A DNA stretch of 64,000 nt from CAVUAT01 sp963848045 (GTDB lineage Bacteria > Actinomycetota > Thermoleophilia > Solirubrobacterales > 70-9): NCBI GenBank assembly GCA_963848045.1, contig CAWKCC010000005.1, positions 62,001 through 126,000 of the forward strand. Reading direction: 5' to 3'. Each line of letters opens with the position of its first letter. The stretch's first letter is position 1. The notes under the pieces are model-generated. The model saw only the letters and a list, made by a program, of their open reading frames with translations, searched no databases and was not told where the DNA came from. Made by a program: the position numbers and the translations under genes. Below are positions 8,051-16,946 of this stretch, one piece after another.

Positions 8051-8485
8051 CTAGCGAGCGATCGCGCGCAGGTCCTTGGGCCGCAGCAGCGCCAGCAGGG
8101 TGGAGCCGTCGATCGCCGCGAGGCCTCCCTTGCGCATCCTGACGTCGGCGCCGGTCAGCGCTGCGACGGCGTCGGAGAGGTCGGGCTCATGGCCGACCAG
8201 CAACACCTCACCGCGTCCCGCTGCAAGCTCTGCAGGCTCGATGGGCCCGCCGCGCAGCCGCTCGTCGACCTCCACCTCGACCCCGAGCGCGGCGCAGGCG
8301 AGCTCCGCCGTCGCGAGGGCGCGAACCTTGGGGCTGGTGAGGCAGGCGTCCAGATCGACCCCCAGGGCGGCAAGGGCGCGGCCGGCGTCGCGCGACTGGC
8401 GCCCTCCCTTGGGGGTCAGCTCGCGCTCGGCGTCCGGCATGCCGGCGCCGTCCTCGGCGTCACCGTGTCTCAACAGCCAGATCAT
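8051..8485 (-). CDS. SixA-type histidine phosphatase
   Basis: This 144-residue protein belongs to the histidine phosphatase (phosphoglycerate-mutase-like) superfamily. The catalytic RHG is at residues 6-8 (LLRHGDAEDG). Further on are LTPKGGRQSRDAG, SPKVRALATAELA and VGHEPDLSDAVAAL with the second catalytic His. The small size and lack of extra segments match SixA, which removes phosphate from histidine phosphotransfer domains. Other small-molecule substrates are possible. It is divergent from dnaE (83 bases). ATG 8485 and GTG 8488 are equally possible starts. Confidence 0.88.
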   Translation of the reverse strand: MIWLLRHGDAEDGAGMPDAERELTPKGGRQSRDAGRALAALGVDLDACLTSPKVRALATAELACAALGVEVEVDERLRGGPIEPAELAAGRGEVLLVGHEPDLSDAVAALTGADVRMRKGGLAAIDGSTLLALLRPKDLRAIAR

Positions 8486-8555
8486 CACCCCCAATCCTCG
8501 CCGAAGTTGCGAGAAACACGCGCCGCGGGCTCCGATTGGCATCTGGCCTGATTGA

Positions 8556-8561
8556 CAGGAT
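8556..8561 (+). promoter_or_regulatory. Leaderless-type -10 box for dnaE
   Basis: CAGGAT lies 6 nt before the GTG at 8568. It has C instead of T in the first position, but the spacing matches the other boxes of this window. Confidence 0.35.
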
Positions 8562-8567
8562 GGAGCG

Positions 8568-11500
8568 GTGAGCGCCGCCGGGGCCGTCCATCTGCATGTG
8601 CACAGCGAGTACTCGCTGCTCGACGGCGCCTGCAAGCTGCGCCCGCGCAAGACGAACAAGAAGGGGGAGCCGATCGGGCGCATGTCCCTGGCCGAGCGCG
8701 CGGCCGAGCTGGGGATGCCGGCCCTGGGGCTCACCGATCACGGGGTCATGAACGGCGCGGTCGAGCATTACAAGGCGTGCCGAGAGAACGGAATCAAGCC
8801 GATCATCGGCATGGAGGCATATCTCGTCTCCGACCGTCGCGCGATCGCCTCGCAGACCCGCTACGAGCGCAACCACCTGACGCTGCTGGCGCACAGTGAC
8901 GAGGGCTTCCGCAATCTCGTCAAGCTCAGCTCGGCGGGCTTCCTCGAGGGCTTCTCGCGCGGCAAGGCCAACCTCGACATGGAGCTGCTCTCGCAGCACT
9001 CCGACGGCGTGATCGCGTTGACCGGCTGCCTGCAGTCGCGCTTCTGCCGGCGGATCGTCGAGGACCGGCCCGAGGACGCCCGCGCGCACGCCGACGAGCT
9101 GCTCGACGTCTTCGGCCCCGAGCAGGTCTACTTCGAGCTGCAGCGCAACGGAATTCCCGAGCAGGACAAGGCCAACGAGGGGATCGTCAAGGTGGCACGC
9201 GAAGTCGGGCGCCCGCTCGTCGCCACCGCGGACGTCCACTACCTGAGGCGAGAGGACTACGACAACCACGCGGCTCTGCTCTGCGTGCAGACCAAGTCGA
9301 CGGTGGCCGAGCCCAAGCTGCGCTTCGACACCAACGAGTTCTTTCTCAAGAGCCCCGAGGAGATGGCCGCTGACTTCGCCGATTGGCCCGAGGCGGTCCC
9401 GACCACGCTCGAGATCGCCGGGCGCTGCGAGGTCGAGATCGAGCTGGGGAAGCTGCTGCTGCCCCGCTACGAGACCGAGGGCATCGAGCCCGCCGAGATG
9501 CTCCGCGAGCTCGCCGAGCAGGGCCTGAAGCGCCGCTACGGCGATCCGGTCCCCGCCGAGGCGCGGGAGCGGCTCGAGTTCGAGCTGGGCGTGATCGGCG
9601 AGATGGGCTTCGAGTCCTACTTCCTGATCGTCTGGGACTTCGTCTCCTACGCGAAGCGGAACGAGATCGCGGTGGGGCCGGGCCGCGGCTCGGCAGCCGG
9701 CTCGATCGTCGCCTACTCGCTGCAGATCACGGATATCGACCCGCTCGGAAACGACCTGCTGTTCGAGCGCTTTCTCAACCCCGGCCGCAAGTCGATGCCC
9801 GACATCGACATCGATTTCTCCGTTCGTGGCCGCGAACGGGTGATCCGCTACGTGCAGGAGAAGTACGGGCGAGAGTGCGTCGCGCAGATCATCACCTTCG
9901 GCAAGATGGCGCCCCGAGCCGCCACCCGCGACGCGGCCCGGGTGCTCGGCTACGACTACGCGACCGGCGACCGCCTGGCGAAGCAGATCCCGGAGCCGAT
10001 CATGGGCCGCTCGCCGAGCTTCGACGAGTGCCTGCGGGGCGGCCAGGAGCTGAAGCGCACCTATGAATCGGACGCCGACGCGAAGAAGATCATCGACGTC
10101 GCCAAGGGCCTGGAGGGAATCGTCCGCAACAACTCGATCCACGCCGCCGCCGTGGTGATCTCCGATCGTCCGCTGCAGGAGGTCGTCCCGCTGCAGCTGG
10201 CCGAGGACAAGGGGGCCGTCGCCAACGGCGAGGGGGGCAAGCCCGAGCGCGCCTACAAGATGGTGACGCAGTACTCGATGGGCCCGATCGAGGAGATCGG
10301 CCTGCTGAAGATGGACTTCCTGGGCCTTCGCAACCTCGATGTGATCGAGGACGCGGTGGCGATCATCGAGCGCTCGAGTGGCGAGAAGCTCGAGATCAAG
10401 GACCTGCCGCTCGACGACCGCGCGACCTACGAGATGCTGACGCGCGGGGACTCGGTGGGCGTCTTCCAGTTCGAGTCCGAGGGCATGCGCGACGCGCTCA
10501 AGCAGGTGAAGCCGACCGAGTTCCGGGACTTGGTGGCGCTCGTCTCGCTGTACCGGCCGGGCGCGATGACCTACATCCCGCAATACGCCCGCGGCAAGCG
10601 CGCCCCCTCGACCGTGACCTACCCCGACCCCCGCCTGCGGTCGATCACCGAGTCCACCTATGGCTGCGTGATCTACCAGGAGCAGCTGATGGAGATCGCC
10701 AAGCAGATGGCCGGGTTCAGCCCTGCCCGCGCCGACGACCTGCGCAAGGCGATCGGCAAGAAGAAGCGCGACCTGATGGCCACGATCAAGGAGGAGTTCC
10801 TCGCCGGCCTCGCCGCCTCGGAGACCAAGCCGCAGGTGGCCAAGGACCTGTGGTCGCTGATGGAGGCCGCGGCCGATTACTCATTCAACCGCTCCCACGC
10901 CGCCTGTTACGCCCTGATCGCCTACCGCACCGCCTGGTTGCGCGCCAACCACCCAGCCGAGTACATGGCCGCGCTGATCTCGTCGGTGATGTCGACCAAG
11001 GACAAGGTTCCCTTCTTCGTCAACCGCTGCAACGAGATGGGAATCGAGGTGCTGCCCCCGGACGTCAACACCTCCGAGCACGGCTTCGTGGTCTCCGGCA
11101 AGAGCATCCGGTTCGGCCTCGACGCCGTCAAGAACGTGGGGCACGCGGCGGTGCAGGCGATCATCGAGGCGCGCACCGAGGGCGGGCCGTTCAGCTCGGT
11201 CTACGACCTCTGCGAGCGCGTTGACAGCCGCGCGGTCAACCGCCGCGCCGTCGAGTGCCTGATCAAGTGCGGGGCGCTCGACTCCACCGGGGACAGCCGC
11301 CGCGGCACGCTTGAGGCGCTGCCCACGGCGATCTCCTTCGGCCAGAAGGCACAGGAGGACTCGCGCATGGGCCAGGGATCCATCTTTGATCTCGGGGGTG
11401 GGGGCGAGGACGAGGCCCCGGCTCGCGCTCAGCACCCGCCTGTCGGGCTCGCCGAGTTCGAGCAGAGCGAGCTGCTGCGCCTGGAGAAGGAGACCCTGGG

Positions 11501-12116
11501 CACCTTCCTCTCCTCGCACCCCCTGGCCGAGGTGCGCGACGCGCTTCGGGCCCGGGTCGACTGCTCGCTCTCGCAGCTGAGCGAGCGCTCCGACGGTGCC
11601 ACCGTGACGGTGGGCGGCATCGTCACCCAGTTCAAGCGCCACAAGACCAAGCGCGGGGACCCGATGGCCTTCGCGACGCTCGACGATGTCGAGGGACAAG
11701 TGGAGATGCTGGTTCTGGGCCAGGCCTACGTGGACGCCGGCGAGGACCTCGCCGTGGACAGCGTGCTGGTGGTTCGCGGCCGCCTCGACCACCAGGAGGG
11801 GGGCCAGACCAAGCTCGTGGCGCAGTCTGTCGAGGCCTTCCGGCCGAGCGAGGACGAGGTCGCCCGCGCGCGCGCGGCCCGCGCTTCCGGCCCGATCGTG
11901 CTGCGCATCGACGCCGCTGCCTTCGGGCCGACGCTGGTGGACGAGTTGAAGACCGTGTTCGAGCACTTCCCCGGCGAGACCGACGTGATGCTGGAGATGC
12001 GCACGCGGGATGGCAAGCGCATGCTGCGATTCGGGGACGGTTATCGGGTCAGGCCCTCGGCGGCGCTGACTGCGGAGCTCAGCGCCTTGGTGGGCACCGG
12101 CGTGCAGGCGGCCTGA
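8568..12116 (+). CDS. dnaE: DNA polymerase III alpha subunit
   Basis: This is the catalytic subunit of the replicative polymerase. The 1182 residues run as follows. The PHP domain opens with HLHVHSEYSLLDG (residues 6-18), keeping the metal-binding histidines often associated with an active or structural metal site. The polymerase palm has catalytic Asp pairs in PDIDIDF (near residues 411-417) and KMDFLGL (near 582-586). The finger and helix-hairpin-helix region follows, then an OB domain (GGIVTQFKRHKTKRGDPMAFATLDD). Length is that of DnaE1. No proofreading exonuclease insertion (PolC type) is seen. GTG 8568 is the only start before the PHP domain. Confidence 0.97.
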   Translation: MSAAGAVHLHVHSEYSLLDGACKLRPRKTNKKGEPIGRMSLAERAAELGMPALGLTDHGVMNGAVEHYKACRENGIKPIIGMEAYLVSDRRAIASQTRYERNHLTLLAHSDEGFRNLVKLSSAGFLEGFSRGKANLDMELLSQHSDGVIALTGCLQSRFCRRIVEDRPEDARAHADELLDVFGPEQVYFELQRNGIPEQDKANEGIVKVAREVGRPLVATADVHYLRREDYDNHAALLCVQTKSTVAEPKLRFDTNEFFLKSPEEMAADFADWPEAVPTTLEIAGRCEVEIELGKLLLPRYETEGIEPAEMLRELAEQGLKRRYGDPVPAEARERLEFELGVIGEMGFESYFLIVWDFVSYAKRNEIAVGPGRGSAAGSIVAYSLQITDIDPLGNDLLFERFLNPGRKSMPDIDIDFSVRGRERVIRYVQEKYGRECVAQIITFGKMAPRAATRDAARVLGYDYATGDRLAKQIPEPIMGRSPSFDECLRGGQELKRTYESDADAKKIIDVAKGLEGIVRNNSIHAAAVVISDRPLQEVVPLQLAEDKGAVANGEGGKPERAYKMVTQYSMGPIEEIGLLKMDFLGLRNLDVIEDAVAIIERSSGEKLEIKDLPLDDRATYEMLTRGDSVGVFQFESEGMRDALKQVKPTEFRDLVALVSLYRPGAMTYIPQYARGKRAPSTVTYPDPRLRSITESTYGCVIYQEQLMEIAKQMAGFSPARADDLRKAIGKKKRDLMATIKEEFLAGLAASETKPQVAKDLWSLMEAAADYSFNRSHAACYALIAYRTAWLRANHPAEYMAALISSVMSTKDKVPFFVNRCNEMGIEVLPPDVNTSEHGFVVSGKSIRFGLDAVKNVGHAAVQAIIEARTEGGPFSSVYDLCERVDSRAVNRRAVECLIKCGALDSTGDSRRGTLEALPTAISFGQKAQEDSRMGQGSIFDLGGGGEDEAPARAQHPPVGLAEFEQSELLRLEKETLGTFLSSHPLAEVRDALRARVDCSLSQLSERSDGATVTVGGIVTQFKRHKTKRGDPMAFATLDDVEGQVEMLVLGQAYVDAGEDLAVDSVLVVRGRLDHQEGGQTKLVAQSVEAFRPSEDEVARARAARASGPIVLRIDAAAFGPTLVDELKTVFEHFPGETDVMLEMRTRDGKRMLRFGDGYRVRPSAALTAELSALVGTGVQAA

Positions 12117-12190
12117 GCGGCCTCTACCACAGGGCGCCGCCGAACTCAAGCGCCCCCTGAGAAGGGCTGGAAGGGCGTCCGGCGGGCGCT

Positions 12191-12196
12191 TAGACT
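12191..12196 (+). promoter_or_regulatory. Leaderless-type -10 box for the 12203 gene
   Basis: TAGACT lies 6 nt before the GTG at 12203. It supports this start over the GTG at 12239. Confidence 0.5.
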
Positions 12197-12202
12197 CACG
12201 CT

Positions 12203-12607
12203 GTGCCGCTTGGGCAGCCACAACACAGGACGCGGGCCGTGGGTGAGTGCCGCCAGTGCCGCGGTTTCTGCGACAAGCTGATCGAGCCCCGCGGGTGCAT
12301 GGAGGTGGGGTGCCGCTTCCTCTACTCCTACGAGGAGATCGCCACCGGGCGCCGCTTCATCGGCTGCCTCAACAAGGTCTTCAGCGGCGAGATCGACCTC
12401 GATCTCTTCCTTCTCGCCGAGCGCGCGGGCGGCTACGGTGGCATCAAGATGGCCGGCGGGCCGCTGCCTCAGTGCCAGTTCTCGGTCGAGAGGGCCTATG
12501 AGGGCGAGGGCCCGGCCTTCGAGTGCGTCAACCGCCGCTTCTACGACTGTGACGACGAGGGCCCCGAGGGCATACGCGCCTTCGACCTGCGCAACGCGCT
12601 CGCCTGA
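12203..12607 (+). CDS. Cysteine-rich hypothetical protein
   Basis: This 134-residue cytosolic protein has about nine cysteines: ECRQCRGFCDKL, RGCMEVGCRFLYSYEE, IGCLNK, QCQF, FECVNRRFYDC. The CxxCxxxC start and the spaced later cysteines suggest a metal or Fe-S site, but I do not recognise the family. The FLYSYEE..TGRRFIGC block and the C-terminal FDLRNAL look constrained. It lies alone between dnaE and a VOC protein. The start is GTG 12203, 6 nt after a TAGACT box; GTG 12239 would remove 12 residues. Confidence 0.75.
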   Translation: MPLGQPQHRTRAVGECRQCRGFCDKLIEPRGCMEVGCRFLYSYEEIATGRRFIGCLNKVFSGEIDLDLFLLAERAGGYGGIKMAGGPLPQCQFSVERAYEGEGPAFECVNRRFYDCDDEGPEGIRAFDLRNALA

Positions 12608-13061
12608 GCGGGGATCCGTTCCCGTCCCACGGTCGAAATTCAGCCACGTCGACCTGGTCGTGAGCTCGATCGAGCGCAGCCTGCCCTTCTATCGGGAGCT
12701 GTTGGAGCCGATCGGCTGGACGGGGTTGCGCGAGGTGCGCGGCGAGCGCGGCGAGACGATCGTCTATCTATCGGTGGAGGGGACGGGCGTCGCCGCGCTC
12801 GGCCTTCGCGAGAAGCAGTCCGACGCCAACCCCGTGCCGGTCGATCGCTACGCGGTCGGATTGCACCATGTCTGTATCGGAGTGCCTTCGCGCGAGATCG
12901 TCGACGAGCGGGCGCGCTGGCTGCGCGAGCGCGGCGCGGAGATCGAGGACGGCCCGCGCGAGTTCGACTATCGGCCGGGCTACTACGCGGTCTTCTTTCA
13001 CGACCCCGACGGGATCAAGCTCGAGCTGCTGCACCGGCCGGGAGCGCTCGACCCGATCTAG
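12549..13061 (+). CDS. VOC (glyoxalase/bleomycin-resistance fold) protein, start uncertain
   Basis: The conserved domain begins KFSHVDLVVSSIERSLPFYRELLE near base 12638. It continues through two beta-alpha-beta-beta-beta modules to HHVCIGVPSREIVDERARWL and YAVFFHDPDGIKLELLH. A metal-ligand pattern is visible: His in FSHVDLVV, His in LHHVCIGV and Glu in KLELLH. This is the vicinal-oxygen-chelate fold (glyoxalase I, dioxygenases, resistance proteins); the substrate is unknown. No ATG, GTG or TTG occurs between the previous gene's stop and the first strand. The nearest upstream GTG (12549) overlaps the previous gene by 59 bases; the next one (12660) would cut the first strand. So the start is unresolved. 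Its TAG stop shares the CTAG at 13058-13061 with the convergent nfo. Confidence 0.82.
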   Translation: MTTRAPRAYAPSTCATRSPERGSVPVPRSKFSHVDLVVSSIERSLPFYRELLEPIGWTGLREVRGERGETIVYLSVEGTGVAALGLREKQSDANPVPVDRYAVGLHHVCIGVPSREIVDERARWLRERGAEIEDGPREFDYRPGYYAVFFHDPDGIKLELLHRPGALDPI

Positions 13062-13921
13062 CCGGCTCTCGCCCGGACGCCCTCGCGCCAAAGGCGGCGG
13101 GTCAGCAGGACCTCCTTGCGGTCGGGGCCCTTGCCCTGGGGTCCGGGCGTCTCCAGCACCGCCGGGACCTCCTGAAAGCGGGGTTCGCCCAGGAACGCCC
13201 GGAATCCCTTGCGGCCGATCTCGCCCTTGCCGATCGCGGCGTGGCGGTCGCGGTTGGAGCCCCTCGCGTCGCGTGAGTCATTGAGGTGTATGGCGCGGAG
13301 TTGCTCGATCCCGATCTTCGCCTCGATCTCCTCCGCCAGCTCCGTCACGCCCTCGGGCGTGCGCACGTCGTAGCCGGTCGCGTGCAGGTGACAGGTATCG
13401 ATGCAGAGCCCGGTGCGCCGGGGCCCGCCCGTCTTCTCGATCAGCTCGGCGGTCTCGTCGAAGTCGAGGCCAAGCAGCTGCCTGGAGCCCGCCGTGTTCT
13501 CGAAGACGATCGGGCAGGACTCGGTCTCGGCCAGCGCCTCCCTGAGCATCCCGATCGCGCGCTTGCGGGCGTTGGCCCGGGTGTCCTCCTTGAGCGCTCC
13601 GGGGTGCACGATCACCCCGATCGCCCCGATCCCCTCCCCGACCCGCAGCGCGTGGGTCAGCGAGGCGAGCGATTTGCGGCGCATCTCGGGATCGGCGGTC
13701 GCGGGATTGATCAGGTAGATCATGTGGATCATGACCGCCTGCAGGCGGGAGGCGTTCATCGCCTCCCGGAACGCCGCGAAATCCTCCTCGCTGTACCGGG
13801 TGGGCCGCCACATCCGCGGGCTCTGATTGAAGATCTGCACGACGTCTGAGCGGGTGTCCTCGGCGCGCCCGACCACCTTCAGCAGTCCGCCACCTGTAGA
13901 AACATGGGCGCCGATCAACAT
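13058..13921 (-). CDS. nfo: Endonuclease IV (apurinic/apyrimidinic)
   Basis: Nfo cleaves DNA 5' to abasic sites in base excision repair, using a tri-zinc site in a TIM barrel. The 287 residues start in the family way (MLIGAHVSTGGG). They keep the zinc-ligand blocks: HPGALKEDT, the Glu of VFENTAG, LCIDTCHLHATGYD, HLNDSRDARGSNRDRHAAIGKGEIG and the Glu of VLETPG. The ATG (13921-13919) overlaps the gltX ATG by two bases on the opposite strand, so each gene's promoter must lie inside the other's coding region. The stop shares CTAG with the convergent VOC gene. Confidence 0.95.
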   Translation of the reverse strand: MLIGAHVSTGGGLLKVVGRAEDTRSDVVQIFNQSPRMWRPTRYSEEDFAAFREAMNASRLQAVMIHMIYLINPATADPEMRRKSLASLTHALRVGEGIGAIGVIVHPGALKEDTRANARKRAIGMLREALAETESCPIVFENTAGSRQLLGLDFDETAELIEKTGGPRRTGLCIDTCHLHATGYDVRTPEGVTELAEEIEAKIGIEQLRAIHLNDSRDARGSNRDRHAAIGKGEIGRKGFRAFLGEPRFQEVPAVLETPGPQGKGPDRKEVLLTRRLWREGVRARAG

Positions 13922-15305
13922 GAATGGCTCGGATACAAGGGATCCCGTCAGGGTCAGGTTCGCCCCGTCGCCGACGGGGGCGCTGCACATCGGCGGCGCG
14001 CGGACGGCACTGTACAACTGGCTCCAGGCCCGCCACGCGGGAGGCGCGCTGGCACTGCGGATCGAGGACACCGATCGCGAGCGCTCGACGGCGGAGAACA
14101 TCGAGCAGATCCTCGACGCGCTGCGCTGGCTGGAGCTCGACTGGGACGAGGGGCCGGTGAGCCAGGCCGAGCGCGCTCCCCGCCACGCGGAGCGCCTCGA
14201 GCAGCTGCTGGACTCGGGCGCGGCCTACCGGGACGCCTCGACGGCTGACGACGTCCGTGCCTGGAAGCTCGAGCACGGAAACCGCGGATATCGCGGCGAG
14301 GCCGGCGAGGGTGAGGGAGCCGCTGTGCGGCTGCGGGTGCCCGACGAGGGCGAGACCGTCGTGGCGGACCTGATCCGCGGGGAGGTGCGCTTCCCGAACG
14401 CCGTGGCAGACGACTTCGTGATCGCCCGGGACGACGGCAGTGTCCTCTACAACTTCGCCGTCGCCGTGGACGACCTCGACATGGGGATAACCGACGTGAT
14501 CCGCGGCGACGACCATCTCTCGAACACCCCCAAGCAGCTGCTCGTGATCGAGGCGCTGGGGGAGAGCCCTCCGCGTTACGCCCATCTGCCGCTGCTTCAC
14601 GGTCCCGATGGCCGCAAGCTCTCCAAGCGCCACGGCGCGGCCAGCGTTCAGGAGCTGCGGGGGCAGGGGTACCTGCCGGCCGCCGTGCGCAATTACCTGG
14701 CCCTGCTGGGCTGGGGCACCAGTGACGACACCACGATCATGAGCACCGCGGAGCTGGTCGAGCGCTTCGACGTGCGCGATGTCGGCAGGGCCTCGGCGAT
14801 CTTCGACGAGCAGAAGCTGCGCTGGCTGAACGGGCGTTTCATGCGCGAGCTCCCGCTCGACGAGTACACGGAGGCCGTGGCGCGCCACCTCGGGCGCGAG
14901 CCGGACGCCGAGCTGCGGGCCGCCTGCGAGATCGTCAGGGAGAAGGCCCAGACCCTGAACGAGGTCTGGCCCCTGATCGGGTTCCTGCTGGAGGAGCCCG
15001 AGACCGATGAGCGGGCGTTCAAGAAGGTGATGAAGGGCGACGCGCTCGCCCTGCTGGAGGACGCGGCGGAGGCCTTGCAGCAAGCCGATCCCTTCGAGCC
15101 GGAGCCCATCGAGGCGGCGCTGGCGCCTGTACTGAAAAGGCACGGGGTGAAGCCCGGGAAGCTATATCAGCCGATCCGCGTGGCGATCAGCGGCGGCTCG
15201 GTCTCGCCCGGCATCTTCGAGTCGCTCGCGGTGCTGGGCAAGCAACGCTCGCTGGCGCGAATCGGGCGTGTGGTGGAGCGGTTGCGCGCCGCTTCCGGGC
15301 GCTAA
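13920..15305 (+). CDS. gltX: Glutamyl-tRNA synthetase
   Basis: This class I aminoacyl-tRNA synthetase charges tRNA-Glu (and often tRNA-Gln, which GatCAB then amidates). GatC, GatA and GatB are all encoded 14-17 kb downstream, which suggests this enzyme is non-discriminating. The 461 residues show the HIGH motif as APSPTGALHIGG (residues 15-26) and the KMSKS motif as KLSKR (near residue 233). The C-terminal helical anticodon domain ends with the typical KPGKLYQPIRVAISG..SPGIFESLAVLGK segment. ATG 13920 overlaps the nfo start. No ribosome site is visible. Confidence 0.96.
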   Translation: MNGSDTRDPVRVRFAPSPTGALHIGGARTALYNWLQARHAGGALALRIEDTDRERSTAENIEQILDALRWLELDWDEGPVSQAERAPRHAERLEQLLDSGAAYRDASTADDVRAWKLEHGNRGYRGEAGEGEGAAVRLRVPDEGETVVADLIRGEVRFPNAVADDFVIARDDGSVLYNFAVAVDDLDMGITDVIRGDDHLSNTPKQLLVIEALGESPPRYAHLPLLHGPDGRKLSKRHGAASVQELRGQGYLPAAVRNYLALLGWGTSDDTTIMSTAELVERFDVRDVGRASAIFDEQKLRWLNGRFMRELPLDEYTEAVARHLGREPDAELRAACEIVREKAQTLNEVWPLIGFLLEEPETDERAFKKVMKGDALALLEDAAEALQQADPFEPEPIEAALAPVLKRHGVKPGKLYQPIRVAISGGSVSPGIFESLAVLGKQRSLARIGRVVERLRAASGR

Positions 15306-15331
15306 ACAAATCACGCGGGAGTGCCGATGAA

Positions 15332-16393
15332 ATGGCCATGGCGACCGCTGCGTCGACGCGCGCGTCTCATCCCACTCTCAGAGGCAGCGAGGGGCGCGGC
15401 AGGGTGCTCGCAGCCGCCTTCGACGAGGCCGAGCGCCAACCGACGCTCGCCGAGTCGCGCGACCGCGCGCTCGAGCTGATCGCGCGCGGCTCACCGCAGC
15501 ACGAGGTCGCGGCGGTGGCGGAGACCGATGTGGGCTTGACCTGCGCGGTGATTCGTGCCGCCGGGCAACTGCCCGGCGAGGGACGAATCCGCAGCGTCGC
15601 CGACGCGGTCGAGCGGCTCGGCCCCGGTGCGGTCGAGGCGATCCTGCGCTCGGCGCCCAGCTACACCCTCTTCAACGGCAGCGGGAAGCTCGCACTGGAG
15701 CCCGACCGCTTCCGCCTGCACGCATTGTCCGTTCAGCGCGCCTCCGACCACCTTGCGGAGACGGTCGGCTTCGCCGAGCGCGACGAGCTGGCGCTGGCCG
15801 CCGTGCTCCACGACATCGGCCGCCCCGTGCTGGCCCGGCTGCATCCCGGCTACGCGGAGCGCTTCGACCGCCGCGGCGGCACGCCCGATGACCGCCTCGC
15901 TGCCGAGCGCCGAGCACTCGGGATCGATCACGCCCTGGTCGGCGGCGTATTGACGCGGCGCTGGGGCCTGCATGCCCGCATCGCCGAGGCCGTTGAGCGC
16001 CACCATTCCGAGCAGGCCCAGGGCGCCGCAGCGGTGATCCGGGTGGCCGACATGATCGTGGCCTACATAGAGGATTCGCCCGTCAGCCTCGAGATGATGC
16101 TCGTCGCGGGCACCTCATGCGGACTCGACGAGGACGGCGTGCGCAAGGTTCTCTACGAGCTGCCACAGGGCATGGGCAACAAGCGCCGGGCGAGCGGACC
16201 GTGCCCGCTGTCGGCACGCGAGCTCGAAGTCCTCCGCCGTCTCGCCCAGGGCAAGGTCTACAAGCAGATCGCCCAAGAGCTGGGTCTCTCCGCCAGCACC
16301 GTGCGCAGCCACCTGCACAACGTCTACGGCAAGCTGGGCGCCCTGGACAGGGCACAAGCGGTGCTGATGGCGACCGAGCAAGGCTGGATCTAG
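15332..16393 (+). CDS. HDOD-domain protein fused to a LuxR-type DNA-binding domain
   Basis: The 353 residues hold an HDOD signalling domain at about residues 40-250, with LAAVLHDIGRPVLARLHP near 150 and VERHHSEQAQGAAAVIRVADMI near 230. A C-terminal LuxR/FixJ helix-turn-helix at about 290-350 reads LSARELEVLRRLAQGKVYKQIAQELGLSASTVRSHLHNVYGKLG. HDOD domains relate to HD phosphohydrolases but usually act as protein-protein or signal modules; here the HD pair is kept. The protein is therefore probably a one-component transcription regulator whose signal enters through the HDOD part. ATG 15332 and 15338 are both possible. It is convergent with the vanZ-like gene. Confidence 0.88.
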   Translation: MAMATAASTRASHPTLRGSEGRGRVLAAAFDEAERQPTLAESRDRALELIARGSPQHEVAAVAETDVGLTCAVIRAAGQLPGEGRIRSVADAVERLGPGAVEAILRSAPSYTLFNGSGKLALEPDRFRLHALSVQRASDHLAETVGFAERDELALAAVLHDIGRPVLARLHPGYAERFDRRGGTPDDRLAAERRALGIDHALVGGVLTRRWGLHARIAEAVERHHSEQAQGAAAVIRVADMIVAYIEDSPVSLEMMLVAGTSCGLDEDGVRKVLYELPQGMGNKRRASGPCPLSARELEVLRRLAQGKVYKQIAQELGLSASTVRSHLHNVYGKLGALDRAQAVLMATEQGWI

Positions 16394-16454
16394 GGTCGCC
16401 GCATACCGGCGCCCGCAGGCCCTCGCGCTGCCGACCCCCTGACGGACGCGGTGA

Positions 16455-16946
16455 TCAGGCCCGCTTCGCCGCGCGTCCCGCGCCTTCGAATCGCTCGCCC
16501 TGCGGCTGATCGCTCCCGCGACGGGGCTTGATCGGCGAGCCCCGGCGGCTGCGATGCATGATCCATGCAGCGATCGCGATGCCGATCGAGTCGATGAGAA
16601 CGTCGAAGGGGGTGCCCTCGCGGCCATCGACGAGGGTTTGGTGGTACTCGTCGCTGATCGCGTAGGCGAAGGCGAGGCCCGCGGCCCAGGCCAAGGGCAG
16701 CCGCATGCGCCCGACCAGGGCCCAGGCCCAGGCGACCGTGAGCAGCGCATAGCCGGTCACGTGTCCGAGCTTGCGAACCAGCACCTCCCACCAGGCGAGC
16801 TGGGCTCCGTCGAAGGTCTGGGCCGAGAAGTAGAAGATCGCGGCCATCATCGCCAGCGGGGCGAGCAGGCGCAGCCATGAGCCCGGCGCTCGGGCTGGGC
16901 CGACGCCGCCCGTTCCCCTAGATTTCGTTGCCGTGATCTCCGTCAC
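16455..16946 (-). CDS. VanZ-like membrane protein
   Basis: This ~163-residue integral membrane protein has four TM helices. It carries the VanZ family (PF04892) signature: LGHVTGYALL with Lys-Leu-Gly-His, SDEYHQTLVDGREGTPFDVLIDSIGI, and the first helix MMAAIFYFSAQ. VanZ itself raises teicoplanin resistance by an unknown mechanism. Homologues are widespread in actinobacteria without the van cluster, so no resistance role is implied. GTG 16946 was chosen because a TAACGT box (16961-16956, minus) ends 9 nt before it; TTG 16952 is the alternative. The 5' end overlaps the start of the divergent rrf2 gene by 14 bases. Confidence 0.85.
   Translation of the reverse strand: MTEITATKSRGTGGVGPARAPGSWLRLLAPLAMMAAIFYFSAQTFDGAQLAWWEVLVRKLGHVTGYALLTVAWAWALVGRMRLPLAWAAGLAFAYAISDEYHQTLVDGREGTPFDVLIDSIGIAIAAWIMHRSRRGSPIKPRRGSDQPQGERFEGAGRAAKRA
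16919..16924 (+). promoter_or_regulatory. Leaderless-type -10 box for rrf2-like gene
   Basis: TAGATT lies 8 nt before GTG 16933. It lies within the coding region of the divergent vanZ-like gene. Confidence 0.5.

Noticed and set aside
8460..10583. Long open frame antisense to dnaE (over 700 codons)
   Set aside because: Its composition is the complement of dnaE codons in a high-GC genome, with no recognisable domain; dnaE is certain on the other strand.
13278..15143. Long minus-strand frame across nfo and gltX
   Set aside because: Out of frame with nfo and antisense to gltX; no domain.
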